A DNA stretch of 21,197 bases, taken from Chromera velia. Its lineage: Eukaryota > Sar > Chromeraceae. The position numbers were made by a program, and so were the translations under genes. The notes beneath the pieces are model-generated. The model was given only the letters and a program-made list of their open reading frames with translations. It did not search any database and was not told the DNA's origin. Positions within the stretch are counted from its first letter, which is position 1. Each line of letters starts with the position of its first letter. The DNA lies in contig JAHBMJ010002223.1 of NCBI GenBank assembly GCA_018398765.1, positions 1 through 21,197 of the forward strand. The letters run 5' to 3'. Below are positions 1 to 11,561 of the stretch, piece after piece.

Positions 1-35
<35 letters not shown>

Positions 36-69
36 GTGTGTGTATGCGTGTGTGTGTGTGTGTGTGTGT
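1..69 (+). repeat. TG dinucleotide microsatellite at window edge
   Basis: A TG run with two short interruptions (GC, TATGC) extends off the left edge. Confidence 0.97.
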
Positions 70-594
70 AGATCCGTCTGTCTCACTGAATTCTGTCAGC
101 ATTCTTCGGGAATGAGAAGAGAAGGAAATTGGTTAAATATTCGACGTTCTGTGACTTTGCTTTCTTTGTCTTGGTCTCTCCTCCTTTCCTCTTCCCTCTC
201 GATACGTGTCAATACATGATTAACATTCGATATGCAAACACAGAAAAAAGCGAAGTCATCCCTTTTTTTTTGTACGTCCTCTTGCAGTCACGGCACTTGA
301 GCCAAAGAAAACAGGTCGAGGAGGTCAGGAGCTTTTTGAAGACACTCGGCAGTCCAGCACGTTAATTGAATCAACCAGTATTCACCAGTATTGCAAGCAA
401 CCGTGTGACAAACCCTGGGTATTATTTATATTATCATCAACCATCATCAGAATCATGACCATACGTATTCGCAATTTCGCAATCACTTAGTACCGTGACA
501 GCTAAATTGCAGAGACTATTGATTTATATTTATAGGTACGTATTGATTTGATATGCAATTCTTCAAATTAGCTAAAAATTATGAAAAAGGCATC

Positions 595-801
595 TACCCT
601 ACAAGTAGCTATAATTTTTTAAGATTTTAAGCTAGGATTTTACTATTATTTTAGCGGATTTCGGAGGATATTAACTCAGATTTTAGGAAATATTTTATAT
701 GACTCTGAGTCAGATAGGATAGGATAGGATAGGATTAAATAGGAGTTTAGTTAGTTAAATTCTAAGTCAATAGCATTTCGCCTGGGAATGGGTATCCAAC
801 T
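595..801 (+). repeat. Dispersed AT-rich repeat, copy 1
   Basis: The copy starts CTACAAGTAGCTATAATTTT, passes AAGATTTTAAGCTAGGATTT, and ends with TTTAGTTAGTTAAATTCTAA and CCTGGGAATG. It matches 2832-2981 in order with small gaps. An internal expansion of AGGAT units (about 714-736) is present only here. No coding capacity; the family is not recognised. Confidence 0.8.
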
Positions 802-811
802 AAGCAGAGTA

Positions 812-843
812 CTAGGCGTAGGCCATTAAAAAAAACTTTAAAT
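812..843 (+). repeat. Inverted-repeat arm (partner at 2515-2550)
   Basis: CTAGGCGTAGGCCATT followed by an A run and CTTTAAA is the reverse complement of TTTAAAG, a T run and AAATGGCCTACGCCTAG at 2515-2550. The two arms are about 1.7 kb apart and may be the ends of an AT-rich element or two opposite copies of one repeat. Confidence 0.7.
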
Positions 844-1064
844 TTTATTGGGCGTTTTTCTTTCTATTTTTTTTTAGAGTTTTCAATTTTAAGGTTGATG
901 CCTAGGTGGATGCTAGGGACCTAGTCTTCGCCTCCTATTCACTATAGCCTCTTCAAAAACTTTAAGGACAATTATAGGACAATTGAAAGTAAATGAATTA
1001 ATCAAATATGCTTTATTGATTGATCAACAAGTCTGAGCAGCAAGGAAAATGAAACCATGTTCAT

Positions 1065-1140
1065 TTAGAGAGTTTCGAACCGCAGTCTTCACTCTTGCAC
1101 GCCGAACCCCAGGTTGAGCCCCTACTGAACCATATACTTG
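1065..1140 (-). repeat. tRNA-like segment with A and B boxes, possible SINE relic
   Basis: On the minus strand TGGTTCAGTAGG (1132-1121) fits the Pol III A-box consensus, and GGTTCGAAACT (1081-1071) fits most of the B box, about 38 bases apart as in a tRNA. The acceptor and T stems do not pair well, so this is not a functional tRNA gene. A tRNA-derived SINE head or tRNA pseudogene is the likeliest reading. Confidence 0.35.
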
Positions 1141-2514
1141 CAGGTTCTCAGTGACCTTCTCACTCTGAGACCATCACTCATAGGATAATTAATATGAAAA
1201 CAAAATTGCGATATTCGACTACATTGCTAGCCAGGTCATAAAAGAAAAAGCATGGGTATGGTTGCACACATTGAGTAAATTGAAAGAGAGAAAGGGGGGG
1301 TGGAGTGTTATGAATTAGCATAAGTGCAGGCTGTTTTTAGTGCTTCAGGCAGGAGGTTCACCGGTCCTGCCGCTCATGAATCATGATCCAAAACATAAAG
1401 ATTGGACGGTCAAGTGTCTTCGCGCCCCTCTATTTGAGCGCAGTGGTGAAACAGCAACATTTAGTCTGATGGTTAAAGACTGACTCGTTTTGAAAATATT
1501 CTTCGAGTTGCAGACATCTCTGACTTTGAGAAGATTCGGAGAAAGAAGATGACGATGCCAGCGGACAACAAAGGCTTTGTGGGGGGGTGGGCAGAGGTTC
1601 TTCTCAGAGTGGTTAAAGTGTTGGAAGAAGGCAACGTACGTGTTCTATGACCGTTCAAACAAGTTTAATCATATATATAATACTATAAATTTAAACATAA
1701 AAATTTTAAGTAAAAAACGTATGAAATAATGTAAAATAATATTATACTAGGAAATAATAGAATCAAATTTGCAAAGCCATAGAGGGAGGGTTGAATCAAT
1801 CTGCAAAGCCTGTGAAGAGAAAAGTTGGGAGAAATTGATTGACGATCCGATTTACCGTCTGACAACTTGTGTCTGAACGGAGGGGCCGCGGGGGAGACTG
1901 AGTGATCAGATTCTCTGGTATAGGCGACTGGAGCGTATGTCGATAGAAGAGTTGTGTGAGCACGGAGAGAGACAAGAAGCCCGAGGGGGTGGGGCAGGCC
2001 AAGGAGCAGGTAAGGCGGTACTTCTTGCTTCTTCTTCAGAGGGACGCCCGAAAGGCCAGTGCCCTCATTGCTGCATGCCTAGGACCGGACTGATCGATCC
2101 TGGGGAGCAGTGTTCTGCCAGCTAGTAGTCCTAAAGTTCGGCTGCTTTAGGTAAGCATTCGCTAGCATGCTCCTAGCTTGTAATATGATATAAATGCTCA
2201 CAGACTGCCCTTTGCCATTGGGATATGATGGCTGGCGGGTTAAGTCACCTCATCATCATCATCAGAAGAAGAAATAACTAGGAAAATACTTACTTTACTT
2301 ACTTACTTAATTGTGGAAAATATAGACCTAGAGGCTAAAGATATATATTGAGTAAAAAAAAAAGTTGTTGTAAACAACTGTAAGTATTTTTAAAAAACTT
2401 GTTGGGGTTTTAGAAGCTCAAAACCGGTCTTAAATTGTTTGAGCCTCTTTTAGTTTTTGCAGGGGGGGTATTTTTGTAAATAAATTTTATTTAAGGGTTT
2501 TTTCAATTTTTTTT

Positions 2515-2550
2515 TAAAGTTTTTTTTTTTTTTAAATGGCCTACGCCTAG
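2515..2550 (-). repeat. Inverted-repeat arm (partner at 812-843)
   Basis: This is the opposite-strand match of 812-843, with 16-17 unique bases (GGCCTACGCCTAG region) plus a homopolymer. GCAGAGTAG follows this arm, and GCAGAGTACTAGG overlaps the other arm. Confidence 0.7.
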
Positions 2551-2801
2551 GCAGAGTAGTGTCGTCTGTCAACACTTTCAATTACAAAAGTGTTAATACT
2601 GACACTTATAGCAACACTTTTAAGCAAAGACAACATTTTTGCTAGTATGCAATACATTTTTTGTATTAACCGTCCTCAACCTTGCATACGGCTCTTTAAA
2701 AACCCATAAAAAGTCAGTTAACTTTATTGACAACTTGAAAACGTTCCATCAATTTCAAATTATGCTTGTCATATTTGAGAACTTGACTCGGCCTTCAGCT
2801 T

Positions 2802-2981
2802 TGCCTGGGAATGAACATCAAGCTATTAAAGTATCCTACAGGTAGCTATAATTTTATAAGATTTTAAGCTAGGATTTTAGCGGATGTTAGGGAATTTATC
2901 CAAATTTTGGGAAATTTTATGGCAGTTTAGTTAGTCAAATTCTAAGTCCACAACATTTTGTCCGGGAACGAGCATCAAACT
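2802..2981 (+). repeat. Dispersed AT-rich repeat, copy 2
   Basis: The same landmarks recur: CTACAGGTAGCTATAATTTT, AAGATTTTAAGCTAGGATTT, AGTTTAGTTAGTCAAATTCT. CCTGGGAATGAACATCAA occurs at its left edge and the related CCGGGAACGAGCATCAA at its right, so the unit may once have been tandem with a period near 155 bp. Confidence 0.8.
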
Positions 2982-4416
2982 TGTTCAGATTTTTTTCTTT
3001 CAGTGTGTTGATCTGCTTAAAGTTTTATACTATATAGAGAGGAAAAAAAAAATTTTTTCAAACAAGAAAGAAGAAACCTAGGAACAAATTAAAAGCTTAG
3101 TAAGATGAAAAAATAAAGCAGCAAGCAGCAGCAGGTCTGAGCAGGAAAACAAAATGCAAAAGAGTCGTAAAGAAATATGCAAGAAATCCAGCAAAAAATA
3201 AAAGAAAAAAACTAAACAAAAAGATGTATGTATAATAAACGAAGAAAAGTGATTCAATTCTGAGCCTCGGTGTGAACTTATGTTCTGTTTGCAAAGCTAA
3301 TAACTGGATATAATAAATAAATTTATTTATACAAGCTGGCGCTGCAAAGATAAAATTTTATATACGTAATTGATGTTCAGTTTCTGTTCTCTACCATATC
3401 ACTCTCTCACTAGAAGATTACATTTTTGGATGAGGCAATAACCATGCACGTATACGGTGCCAGGGGCTAGGAGCGCCAGGCCAGGGGGTTTAATATACTT
3501 CAACTACACCTAGCTTTAGCTAGGCAGCCTAGCGATCTTTTATAATATTTTATAAGCTTGCTAGCATCGAATTCTTACACCAGATATACCTTCTCTGCTT
3601 TTAATAGTCATATTCCACTTTTACTTTGCCCGACCGGGTCCATCTAGGGGTCCATTGAGCACGGAGCTTGTTGCAGTGCTCATAGCGAATTTATATTTTA
3701 CCAATGATTTGGGGGAAAAAACTGAATAAATATAATTTATTTTCGAATAAACTTATTCAAAAGAGTCAAATTTAGAAAAAAAAATCTTTTTGTATAATAT
3801 TTATTTTATTCATGTTGACCAGAGTGTTAATTAAGGCAGTATAGCGTGGTATCGTAGAAAAACAACAACTTTTCCCTGCCTAACGTTAGAAGTATCCAGC
3901 TAGCTCTGGATATGGATAACGACGGCGCGTCATAGTCATAGTCTCTGCCTAGGTATTTGTCTTGGTATGTATGATCTATTCAAACGACTCAACCAGTCAA
4001 GTCAAACCATCGCCTTCTAGCTGCCTTTTCATCTCTTCTCTTGCCTCTGAGCCAATTAACTGATTGAGTAGATTGTGATCGTCGACGAACGTTCTGTCTG
4101 CATACCCTGTAGCAACAAGCCCTAAGAACAGGCAGCGGCTTACAGGAACAAAGCAGGCGTCCGTTGTCAGTGTTGCACTCTGTCTACTGATTCAATTTGA
4201 CAGCACAGCGGGTAAGACAGTGCACGTAGACGGATTGGCAAGCAAGAAACGAGCATGTTTAACTGGCAAAGACAACTCACATGCACAAACCACACCGAGG
4301 TCTTTCTTCCCCCCCTTCCCTCAAGGGACCTTCTCATGGCCCAGAGAGTATTTTTCTTTCTTCTGGCCTTCTTTCTCTTCTCTGTCTCCCCCCCTGCCAC
4401 CAATCTTTATCAACAG

Positions 4417-4612
4417 CAGCGGTGCTTGGAAAGAAACAAAGAAAGTGCCACTCACGGAACCACCGGAACATGTAGAGGCCGAATTCGATAAGGTGGTTGA
4501 ATGGAAAAGACAGAAGCATGCAGGCGCCATCAGACAGAAGAGGAAGAAGAAAAAGAAGAAGAAGGAGAAGAAGAAGAAGAAGAAGAAGAAGAAGAAAAAT
4601 AAAAGAGAAAAG
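4417..4612 (+). CDS. Candidate exon of an unidentified gene
   Basis: A long pyrimidine tract (4291-4410) ends at CAACAG. The following frame reads SSGAWKETKKVPLTEPPEHV and EAEFDKVVEWKRQKHAGAIR before dissolving into the AAG repeat. The composition before the repeat looks like real protein. I recognise no family, and neither a start nor a clean donor is visible. It may be a pseudogene remnant or chance. Confidence 0.25.
4539..4610 (+). repeat. AAG/GAA trinucleotide microsatellite
   Basis: A run of GAA/AAG triplets with a few interruptions encodes poly-Lys in one frame and poly-Arg in another. It creates the two long low-complexity open frames around 4220-5084, which I do not accept as genes on their own. 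Confidence 0.9.
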
Positions 4613-5054
4613 ACCCTATCTATACTATCCCGGGCCCACCCCCCCCCTTTCCTTAAATAGGTGCGATCGAGTTTCTTACTTTTTCAAATTGCTTCATTAC
4701 TCCAAAATACTATCCATCCATTGCTTCGAACCACACATACACGTCGTTCCCTCCGGCCCCCCACTTGCTTGCTCTCTCCCTTCTTTCCTCCTTCACTCCG
4801 GACAGCCAGCTACTTTCCACCATCCTTTTCCTGCTTCATTCACGCATTCTTTCCCCCATTCATTCACTCTATCTGCCTTTGTCTTTCTTTTCATCCTGCG
4901 ACCTACTATGATCCATTCCAACTCGCACCCCCTCACGGCTTCTATGGCTGCCTTTTATCTATTAAATCTGTCTTCCCTCCTTAATTCTACCCCTTTCTTG
5001 GGGGGCCTTCTTGCCTTCTCTTTGAACATGTTCTACCTGCTCATCCTACAACAG

Positions 5055-5078
5055 GAACATCAACCAGGAACCTTTCAG
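5055..5078 (+). CDS. Candidate 24-nt micro-exon
   Basis: The sequence lies between CAACAG and CAG|GTATGA, a good donor. In one frame the segment reads NINQEPF and could join the candidate exon at 5534 as ...EPFSYRDAQGEV. Very short, and supported only by splice-site look and phase. Confidence 0.15.
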
Positions 5079-5533
5079 GTATGACGTCCGTTACCCACAA
5101 ACAAAATTGAATATATCAGGGGAGAGGTGAGAGATTTACAAAGTGATCAGGAAACAAACAGGCATTTACTCACTGAGTTCACGTATCAACACAACTTTGC
5201 TCAGAAAACATTGATACAAATCCATAAAACGTCTAACACGTTGACACTCATAAATATACGCACACATCTTTGATGCAAAGACGAAAAACGTTGAAAAATT
5301 AAGAACACATCTTCATGCTCTATGCATTTTAAGATTTAGTCTACCAAAAAGTTCTTGGAGCATGTTTTAATGACTCAAACTTGGTATGACCCAAATGACT
5401 GGAAGAAGGCAGGCACCAATCTCAATAAAACGTTTGCAGTGTCTGTTGAAGAAAAAAAAAAAGGAAAAAGAGAGTGGGGCCTTTTGTATGTTTCAATACT
5501 ATGAAACAAGATAATTCTTTCTGAAAACTGCAG

Positions 5534-5618
5534 CTATAGGGACGCACAGGGAGAAGTTCGCCTGGCAAAGAGGAAGAGACAGAGGGGACAAGTATGTCTG
5601 TTGACCAACCTCCACCAG
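5534..5618 (+). CDS. Candidate exon of an unidentified gene
   Basis: After AACTGCAG the frame reads YRDAQGEVRLAKRKRQRGQV and CLLTNLHQ up to CAG|GTCCTG. The charged, balanced composition is unlike the surrounding simple repeats, but no family is recognised. The overlapping 60-residue frame starting at 5594 is an alternative. Confidence 0.2.
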
Positions 5619-5759
5619 GTCCTGCTGTTCCGGTTCAACTTGCTATGGCGGGGACACGCCTGCAGGGAAAAGAGGGGACCCGAACAGGTCCGGAGGGGGC
5701 AGAGAGAGAGAGAGACGGAGGGAGGGAGGGAGGACAATTAAGTTCAATCGTTGACATAC

Positions 5760-7453
5760 TCAACTTGTACAGCTAAGGCAGAGCAGGAATGAAGTAAGCT
5801 GGCCCGAAGGAGGAATCAAATTGAGCAGAAGAGAGTTAGGGAAGTGAATTGAAGACTTGAGGACGGGGATCCATTTTTCGTCTATCGAAGTTTTGAAGGG
5901 GCAACAGAAGAACTAAAGAGGAGAGAGCCCATACAGCCTAAACTTCCTTCTCTCCCTTCGCTTAATTTTCGTCTGAACCTCTAGTTCCTGTTCTCTAACC
6001 CCCCGTTCTATTCTATTCACATAAACATATGAACGAATGAGTGATCATAGAAGAGACTAAAGGACCCACCGGAAGCACCTAGAATAAATGTCCCCAACGC
6101 CCTCTCTGTCCTTTATCTGCACCAGAAGCCCCAGTGCCAGACTGAGCCAAACACCAGCCTAGCTGTGCACCCCCTCCCGCTCCTGCGGAATGAACACCCC
6201 CAAGCCTCCCTCTGTCCCTACCTAGGTTCAAACGGCCGGCAGCGCCGCATACAAGATGAAAAAGATGAAACGAATATATCAAAAGACAGAAAAGTAGAGA
6301 AAAAAAAGAGAGAAAGGGAAATGACAGTTTCGAAAACTGAAACGGACCCTACCCTCCCACCGCATTATTTGCATATCATACGTTCTTTCAATCACACACT
6401 TGTTAAGAGCAATCACTCGGGTAGTGAACCTGACTTTTTAGTACTTTTCAAGGAAGGACTATTCCGTCCTGGTTGTGAAAGGTGACGTTTATCGTTAGCG
6501 GGGGGAGAAGTATGAGAAGGGAATCCTGAAAACACGCGGAGTGGGAGCCACGTAGGATTTCCTTAGGCAGCCGGACATAAAAAGCTGCTTGGCATAGGGA
6601 ATATCTCAGCCTATAAAGCAAGCTTACGACCGGAACCGCTTTCACGACTTGTTGGAGATACCCTCCGCCAAGGTGTAAATCCTGCGTACTATGATCTAGC
6701 GCCCCACTAGGTAAAACTATTGAACTATAGCATAGGCAGCGACGGGCTATAGTTTGAACGGACGTACCCCGCGGCATTCTGCCACCAGCCCGCGCGCCCG
6801 CTCCATGCACGCGTGATTTTGCATGGGTGCATGCCGCGAGCGTCGGCCTTCATGCAAGCACTCCATGTCAATTTCTGTTCCCCAAGCAAAAAGCTGAAAA
6901 GTTCGGAAGGCCCTTCCAATTTTTCGAGAGTTCTTATGATCGTCCCTTACCCCTCATCGCACAAAATTGGTATCATCATCTTGTGTACGTGCAAGCCCTT
7001 CCCTTTGAGCCATTGGCTGAAAACCCTGAAAAAAGAGCCGAGGCATCGCAGATTTGTCCCAGGCCGATTGGCCTTCTTTGAAAAAAGAGACGCCCTGGTC
7101 TCTCTTTCTCTCTACGTCTTCTCAGTCTGTACGTTCAAGTGTGGATTGCAATCACACACAGTCTCAAAAGGGGAGTGCAGTTCCACTGCGCTTTTGAGCC
7201 CGGTGGGTTGAAGAAAAAGGGACGGTAAGCCCCCCAAGAACCCTGCAAGATTTCCTTCGTGTCGATCCACAAATTTCTGTCCACAGTCTCCGTCACCCCT
7301 TCTGCTTTTGCTGCAGAGCTTTTTCTTGGCTCTGATCTCAACGAAGGGACAGAAGAGGACAGGAGGCTCGCAGGAAACCCGTCCAGCCACCTGCCCAGCC
7401 AAATACCAACCAACCCAGAAGGCATCTCGCCACCTAGATCTTCTTGCCTGACA
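5760..7453. other. Presumed 5' flank and promoter region of the USP gene
   Basis: No frame here is convincing. CCTATAAAGC (6610-6619) resembles a TATA box, but no start site can be placed. AACTATAGC and GCTATAGTT (6722-6730 and 6745-6753 approximately) form a 9-bp hairpin. Frames of up to 132 residues overlap one another on both strands, and none resembles a known family. Confidence 0.4.
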
Positions 7454-7518
7454 ATGTCAAGCGAGCAAGAGCTTCTCACGAGCCTGACCGAGATGGGCTT
7501 CCCTCTCGACAAGGCGCG
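7454..7518 (+). CDS. USP exon 1: start codon and first half of UBA domain
   Basis: The exon reads MSSEQELLTSLTEMGFPLDKA and ends with two bases of an Arg codon before the donor GTCAGT. MGF at about residues 14-16 is the signature loop of a ubiquitin-associated domain, which binds ubiquitin. The ATG is in a reasonable context (gacaATGt). The frame stays open upstream as far as a GTG at 7259 but has no earlier ATG, so 7454 is the chosen start unless an upstream exon exists. The intron opens with GTCAGTCCGTCAGTCAGTC, several near-copies of the donor in a row. Confidence 0.82.
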
Positions 7519-7992
7519 GTCAGTCCGTCAGTCAGTCTTTGTGGCCCTACCAAGAACATGTGTGTGAGCATCCGTCTGTGGGTATATGCGTGTGAGTGTC
7601 CGTCTCTCTCTCTGTCTCTCTGAGAGGGAGCAAGGCTTTCGTGTCTGTACAATCATCCACGGCCGGGCAAGCCCCTTGGTTCAAGGAGCTCACCTTGAGT
7701 CATTCAGAGGGAGTCGAGGCGCTCACCTTCACCCCTTCACCCACACAGAAGCATTCGATGCACTCCGCATTCGGCCACCCGGTCAGTCTGCCTCCCTCCC
7801 CCCCTCCTCACGTGGTATGGTATGAGAGCCCAGGGGGGGGGGGCCTCTCTGGAGGAGGAAAGAGGCCGGCATCTCCCGACCTGGCACTCGCCTGGACTGG
7901 CCGCGTTTGTGCGTGTCGTCTATCCGGGAAAAGTACACAGCCAGAAGACTGAATCCGCCCTTCTTTCTTTTCGTGGGTGAGAGAGAGAGAGA

Positions 7993-8023
<31 letters not shown>

Positions 8024-8033
8024 CGTGTGTGTG

Positions 8034-8083
<50 letters not shown>

Positions 8084-11000
8084 TGTGTGTGTCCTCATTT
8101 CTGCCTGACTGCCGCTGAAATGTGAAACCCAATGACACCAGATACACAAGTCATCCTCTCAGTTCGAATTCGTCTGCATGTGTCAGCGGGCACGTACACC
8201 CACGAGCAGTTTTGGTGCATGGTCTCGCTCATGCATGTACCTCTCTCTCTCTCTCTCTGTCTGTGTCTGTGTTTTACATACATTCGCAGACGGGCACTCA
8301 TGGATTCGAAAGGAGACCTCCCTACGGCCTTGGAAAGACTGCTGGGTGGCGGGGGTCAGTCACTCGATCAAGCGCTCTGGGCGTCTGCCTCTGTTGTCTT
8401 CTTTTCTCTTCGCGTCGCCTCGCTTTGCTGCCCGCGACGTTTCTGTTCTGACGTTGATAGATGCATGCCCCAAATCGGAAAATCCACTGGCGCGCATCCT
8501 TTGCTGTAGCCCCTTTTCAGGCGACAGAGAACAACCAATCAAGAGGAACAGAGCAGCCTGGGTGATCATTCCTCCTGTTTTCCTTGCATTCAACATTCTT
8601 GACGGCAGTGGTTTTTGTATTCCTTGCTGCTGCCTGCAGGTGACGGTCCGGAGCCCATCCCCGTGGACTCGGAGGAAACGTTTCCTCATCAGGACTTCGG
8701 CGGGAGTGTGTATGGAACAGGGACGGGGGGACAGGGGGCGGGAGGGGGGGGCGTGGGGGGAGGCAAAGGAGCGCACGTGAATAATGCTGGTCAAGCGGGC
8801 ATTCGTGCTGGTGCGTCTCTGTCCTCTATTCCTCAGTCTGCCTGGCTTTCTTTCTTTCTTTCTTTCTCTCTCTCTCTCTCTCTCTTCTTTTCTCTTTTTC
8901 TTTCTTTTCTTTCTGTCGGCATTTTTGGCTTCACCGGTTTGGGTCTGTTTCCTTCTCTGTTTCTCGGTGTGGGTTTCTGTCATTCGGTGCACGCTTCTCT
9001 GTCTTGGAGGTCTCATGGTGCTGCTCCACCCCTGTGCGTTTGCATAAAAGAGCGCGCGCGTGTGTGTGTGTGTGTGTGTAAATGTGCGTGGGTGCGTGTG
9101 CATATGCGCAGATGATGAGAGCACCGTCGACGTCGGAGAGGATGACAAAGCCGGTGAGTGAGGAGAGCTCCAGGAAAGGAAGCAAAGGGAAGAAGATAGA
9201 CGAGAGCGAATCTTGCTTGCAGAGAGTGGGTCGTCTGACAGGAGCGAGCAAAGCAAGAGCCCCCCCCCCCAAAAAAAACGACCGACCGACCAGGCAATCT
9301 CCCTCTCTGTCCACAGGTGCACGAAGCCTCTCCTCGAAGCACTTGCCCGAAAGTCCTTGCAAGAGAGGGAGGCAGAGAGGGAGGACCTCTTGCTCATCCT
9401 CCACAGAGTCGTTTGTTTTCGTTCACGTGCATTGTGTGTGTTCCAAATGAGTTGATTCCTTTTCTCCTGCTGTTTTTGTTTCTTCCTTCTTTCTTGCGTT
9501 CTGTCTGCCTGAACGCAGGTGGAGCTGCGGAGGCCCCCACAGGACCCAATGCGGAGGTGCTGCGGGGGGGGTACGAAGATTCGGAGAACCCCATGGAGAG
9601 ACGTCGGATCCTGGGAGATCGGTGTGGGCTGAAGAATATTGGGAACAGTCAGTCGATTCATTCCGTCGAGAGAGAGAGAGAGCAAAGGAAGGAGGGGGGC
9701 CGATGATTTGAAGACACTGGATCAGATTTTCTTCCTTTCTCTTCTTTTGACGTACACACGGACTTATGTACGAAGTCAGAGTTTGAACAAAAAGAGTAAT
9801 CCATACCGGTAGAATGGAACACCATGTTACGGTTTTTTCCGGGTCTTTCTCTGTTTGCGATTTTTTTGACTGGGGAAAGGGGGAGGAAAACAACGCACAT
9901 GTGAGGGAACAAAACAAGGAAGAATTGATTCCTACTGCAAGCTGTGAATATCGATATGTCTCTCATCTTAGTATGACGTCATTCATGTCTGCATGCATGT
10001 GTGCTTAATTGCTTGTGTCTGCAGCCTGCTACGTGAACTCTTTTCTTCAGACTCTTCTGAGCACCCCTGCCTTTGTAGATCTCCTTTTTCGGTGGGTGGG
10101 TGGGTGGGTGGGTGAGTCAGCGAGTGAGTGAGCGTATTTGTTGGAGAGAGAGAGAGACTCTTTTCTTTGTAGTTGCAGTTAAAGCGTGGGGTCTCTAAGG
10201 GTCTATCGATGTGGCCGTGGATCGTATTTTCGTTTCGTTTCGTTTCGTTGATTTGCTGAGGAAAGGCTTCCAGCGTTCCTGCGTGCTTTGTTTTCTTCAC
10301 GTTTCGTCTTTCCAAATGTCGAGGCAGCAGTCTCCCTTTCGGTGCTTCAACACACCGAATGAACTTTTCGTCTCGGTACGCGGTTTCAAGGCACAGGAAG
10401 GAAGCTGAATTTCTTTGTGTCGTTTGTTCTGCTGCATATGTGTGCGTTGCAACGTATACGTATAAACATTGAAATCAAATCTGTGTGCATGCAGTTTCCG
10501 TATACGTATAAACATTGAAAGAAATCTGTGTGCATGCAGTTTCCGTTCGTTAGACGAGTTGGAGGGTCCAACAAAGGAACTTGTGTTGAAGAAGAGGGAG
10601 CAGGAGGCGTTGAGACAGAAGGAGAAAGCGCGGCTACTCGAGAGAAGAAAGAGACTGGCCCGAGGGTCCAGTCAGACGGAGGCGTCCCATCCGTTACCCG
10701 TGTCCCCCCAGGTCTCGGCGGACGGGGGGGCCGGGGCCGCAGGGGATGCGGACGGAGACCCCCGAGACAAGGGGGGGGGGGGAGAGCGCAGACCGCCTCC
10801 TGTCCAGGGGGGAGCTGCTCCAGCCAGCAAGAGGGCGCGTGAGAGCGGAGGGATAGATGGAGGAGGGGAGGGGCAGGGGGAGGGGGGGGAGGGTCTCGAG
10901 CAGGACCCTGCGGGGGTGGGCATATCAGGGACGGGATTTCCGTCTCAGGCAGGGGACGGACAGATTAACGGTCGGTTGGTTGGTTGGTCTTTCTCGGTTA

Positions 11001-11530
11001 ATTGACTCATTGGGTGGGGTGCGCTGTTTGGTTTGTTGTTGGGTTCTTCTGTCAATGGGTTGGTTCACCGTACGGGTCGAGGGTCTTCTTAGGGGGTGTG
11101 TTGGGCTGTGCTTCAGTAGTAGTTCGCGCTCTCGAGAATCCTTCGGAAAAGAAAGGACGCTGTCGCTTTGCTGGCCTCTCAAAATAAGAATATGAATCTC
11201 CACAGATTGATTACTCGGGGTAAGAAGAGAAGCAGGAATGAGGAAGCTGGAACGTTAATTGCCCCTGCATTCTGAAGTGTCCATGAATGCACAAAAACAG
11301 AATGAGAAAGAAATGCGTCTCTTCATCTGTCTGGTGGTGCCCCTCTGTTGCAGGAGATGAGGACGGTGGAGGCGCCGCACCTTCTGCAGTCGCAGGAGCA
11401 GGGGCAGGGGGGGCGGGTGGGAGCGGTGACCGTGCGGGTACCGGGGCCGATCAGGGGGGGGAAGGGGGCAACGGGGGCGAGGGGGGCGGGCTCTTTGACG
11501 GGTGGGTGGGTGGGTGGGTGAAGGCACGGC

Positions 11531-11561
<31 letters not shown>

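Larger units (their letters stand above)
70..4400. other. AT-rich intergenic DNA without a supported gene
   Basis: Apart from the repeats listed separately, this stretch shows no frame with convincing protein content. Short open frames are AT-driven. The composition is clearly more AT-rich than the region right of about 4,200, with many T/A homopolymers. Confidence 0.6.

Noticed and set aside
4220..5084. Long Lys- and Arg-rich open frames
   Set aside because: They are produced by the AAG microsatellite; only the short stretch before the repeat was kept as a low-confidence candidate.
6813..7211. 132-codon plus frame just upstream of the USP start
   Set aside because: A second frame of 84 codons overlaps it and a 96-125 codon frame opposes its end; none is clearly protein-like or recognisable, so it is treated as 5' flank.
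8360..9685. 441-codon open frame on the minus strand
   Set aside because: It is antisense to the USP exons 2-6, consists largely of His/Thr/Arg/Ser runs from microsatellites, and has no recognisable domain.
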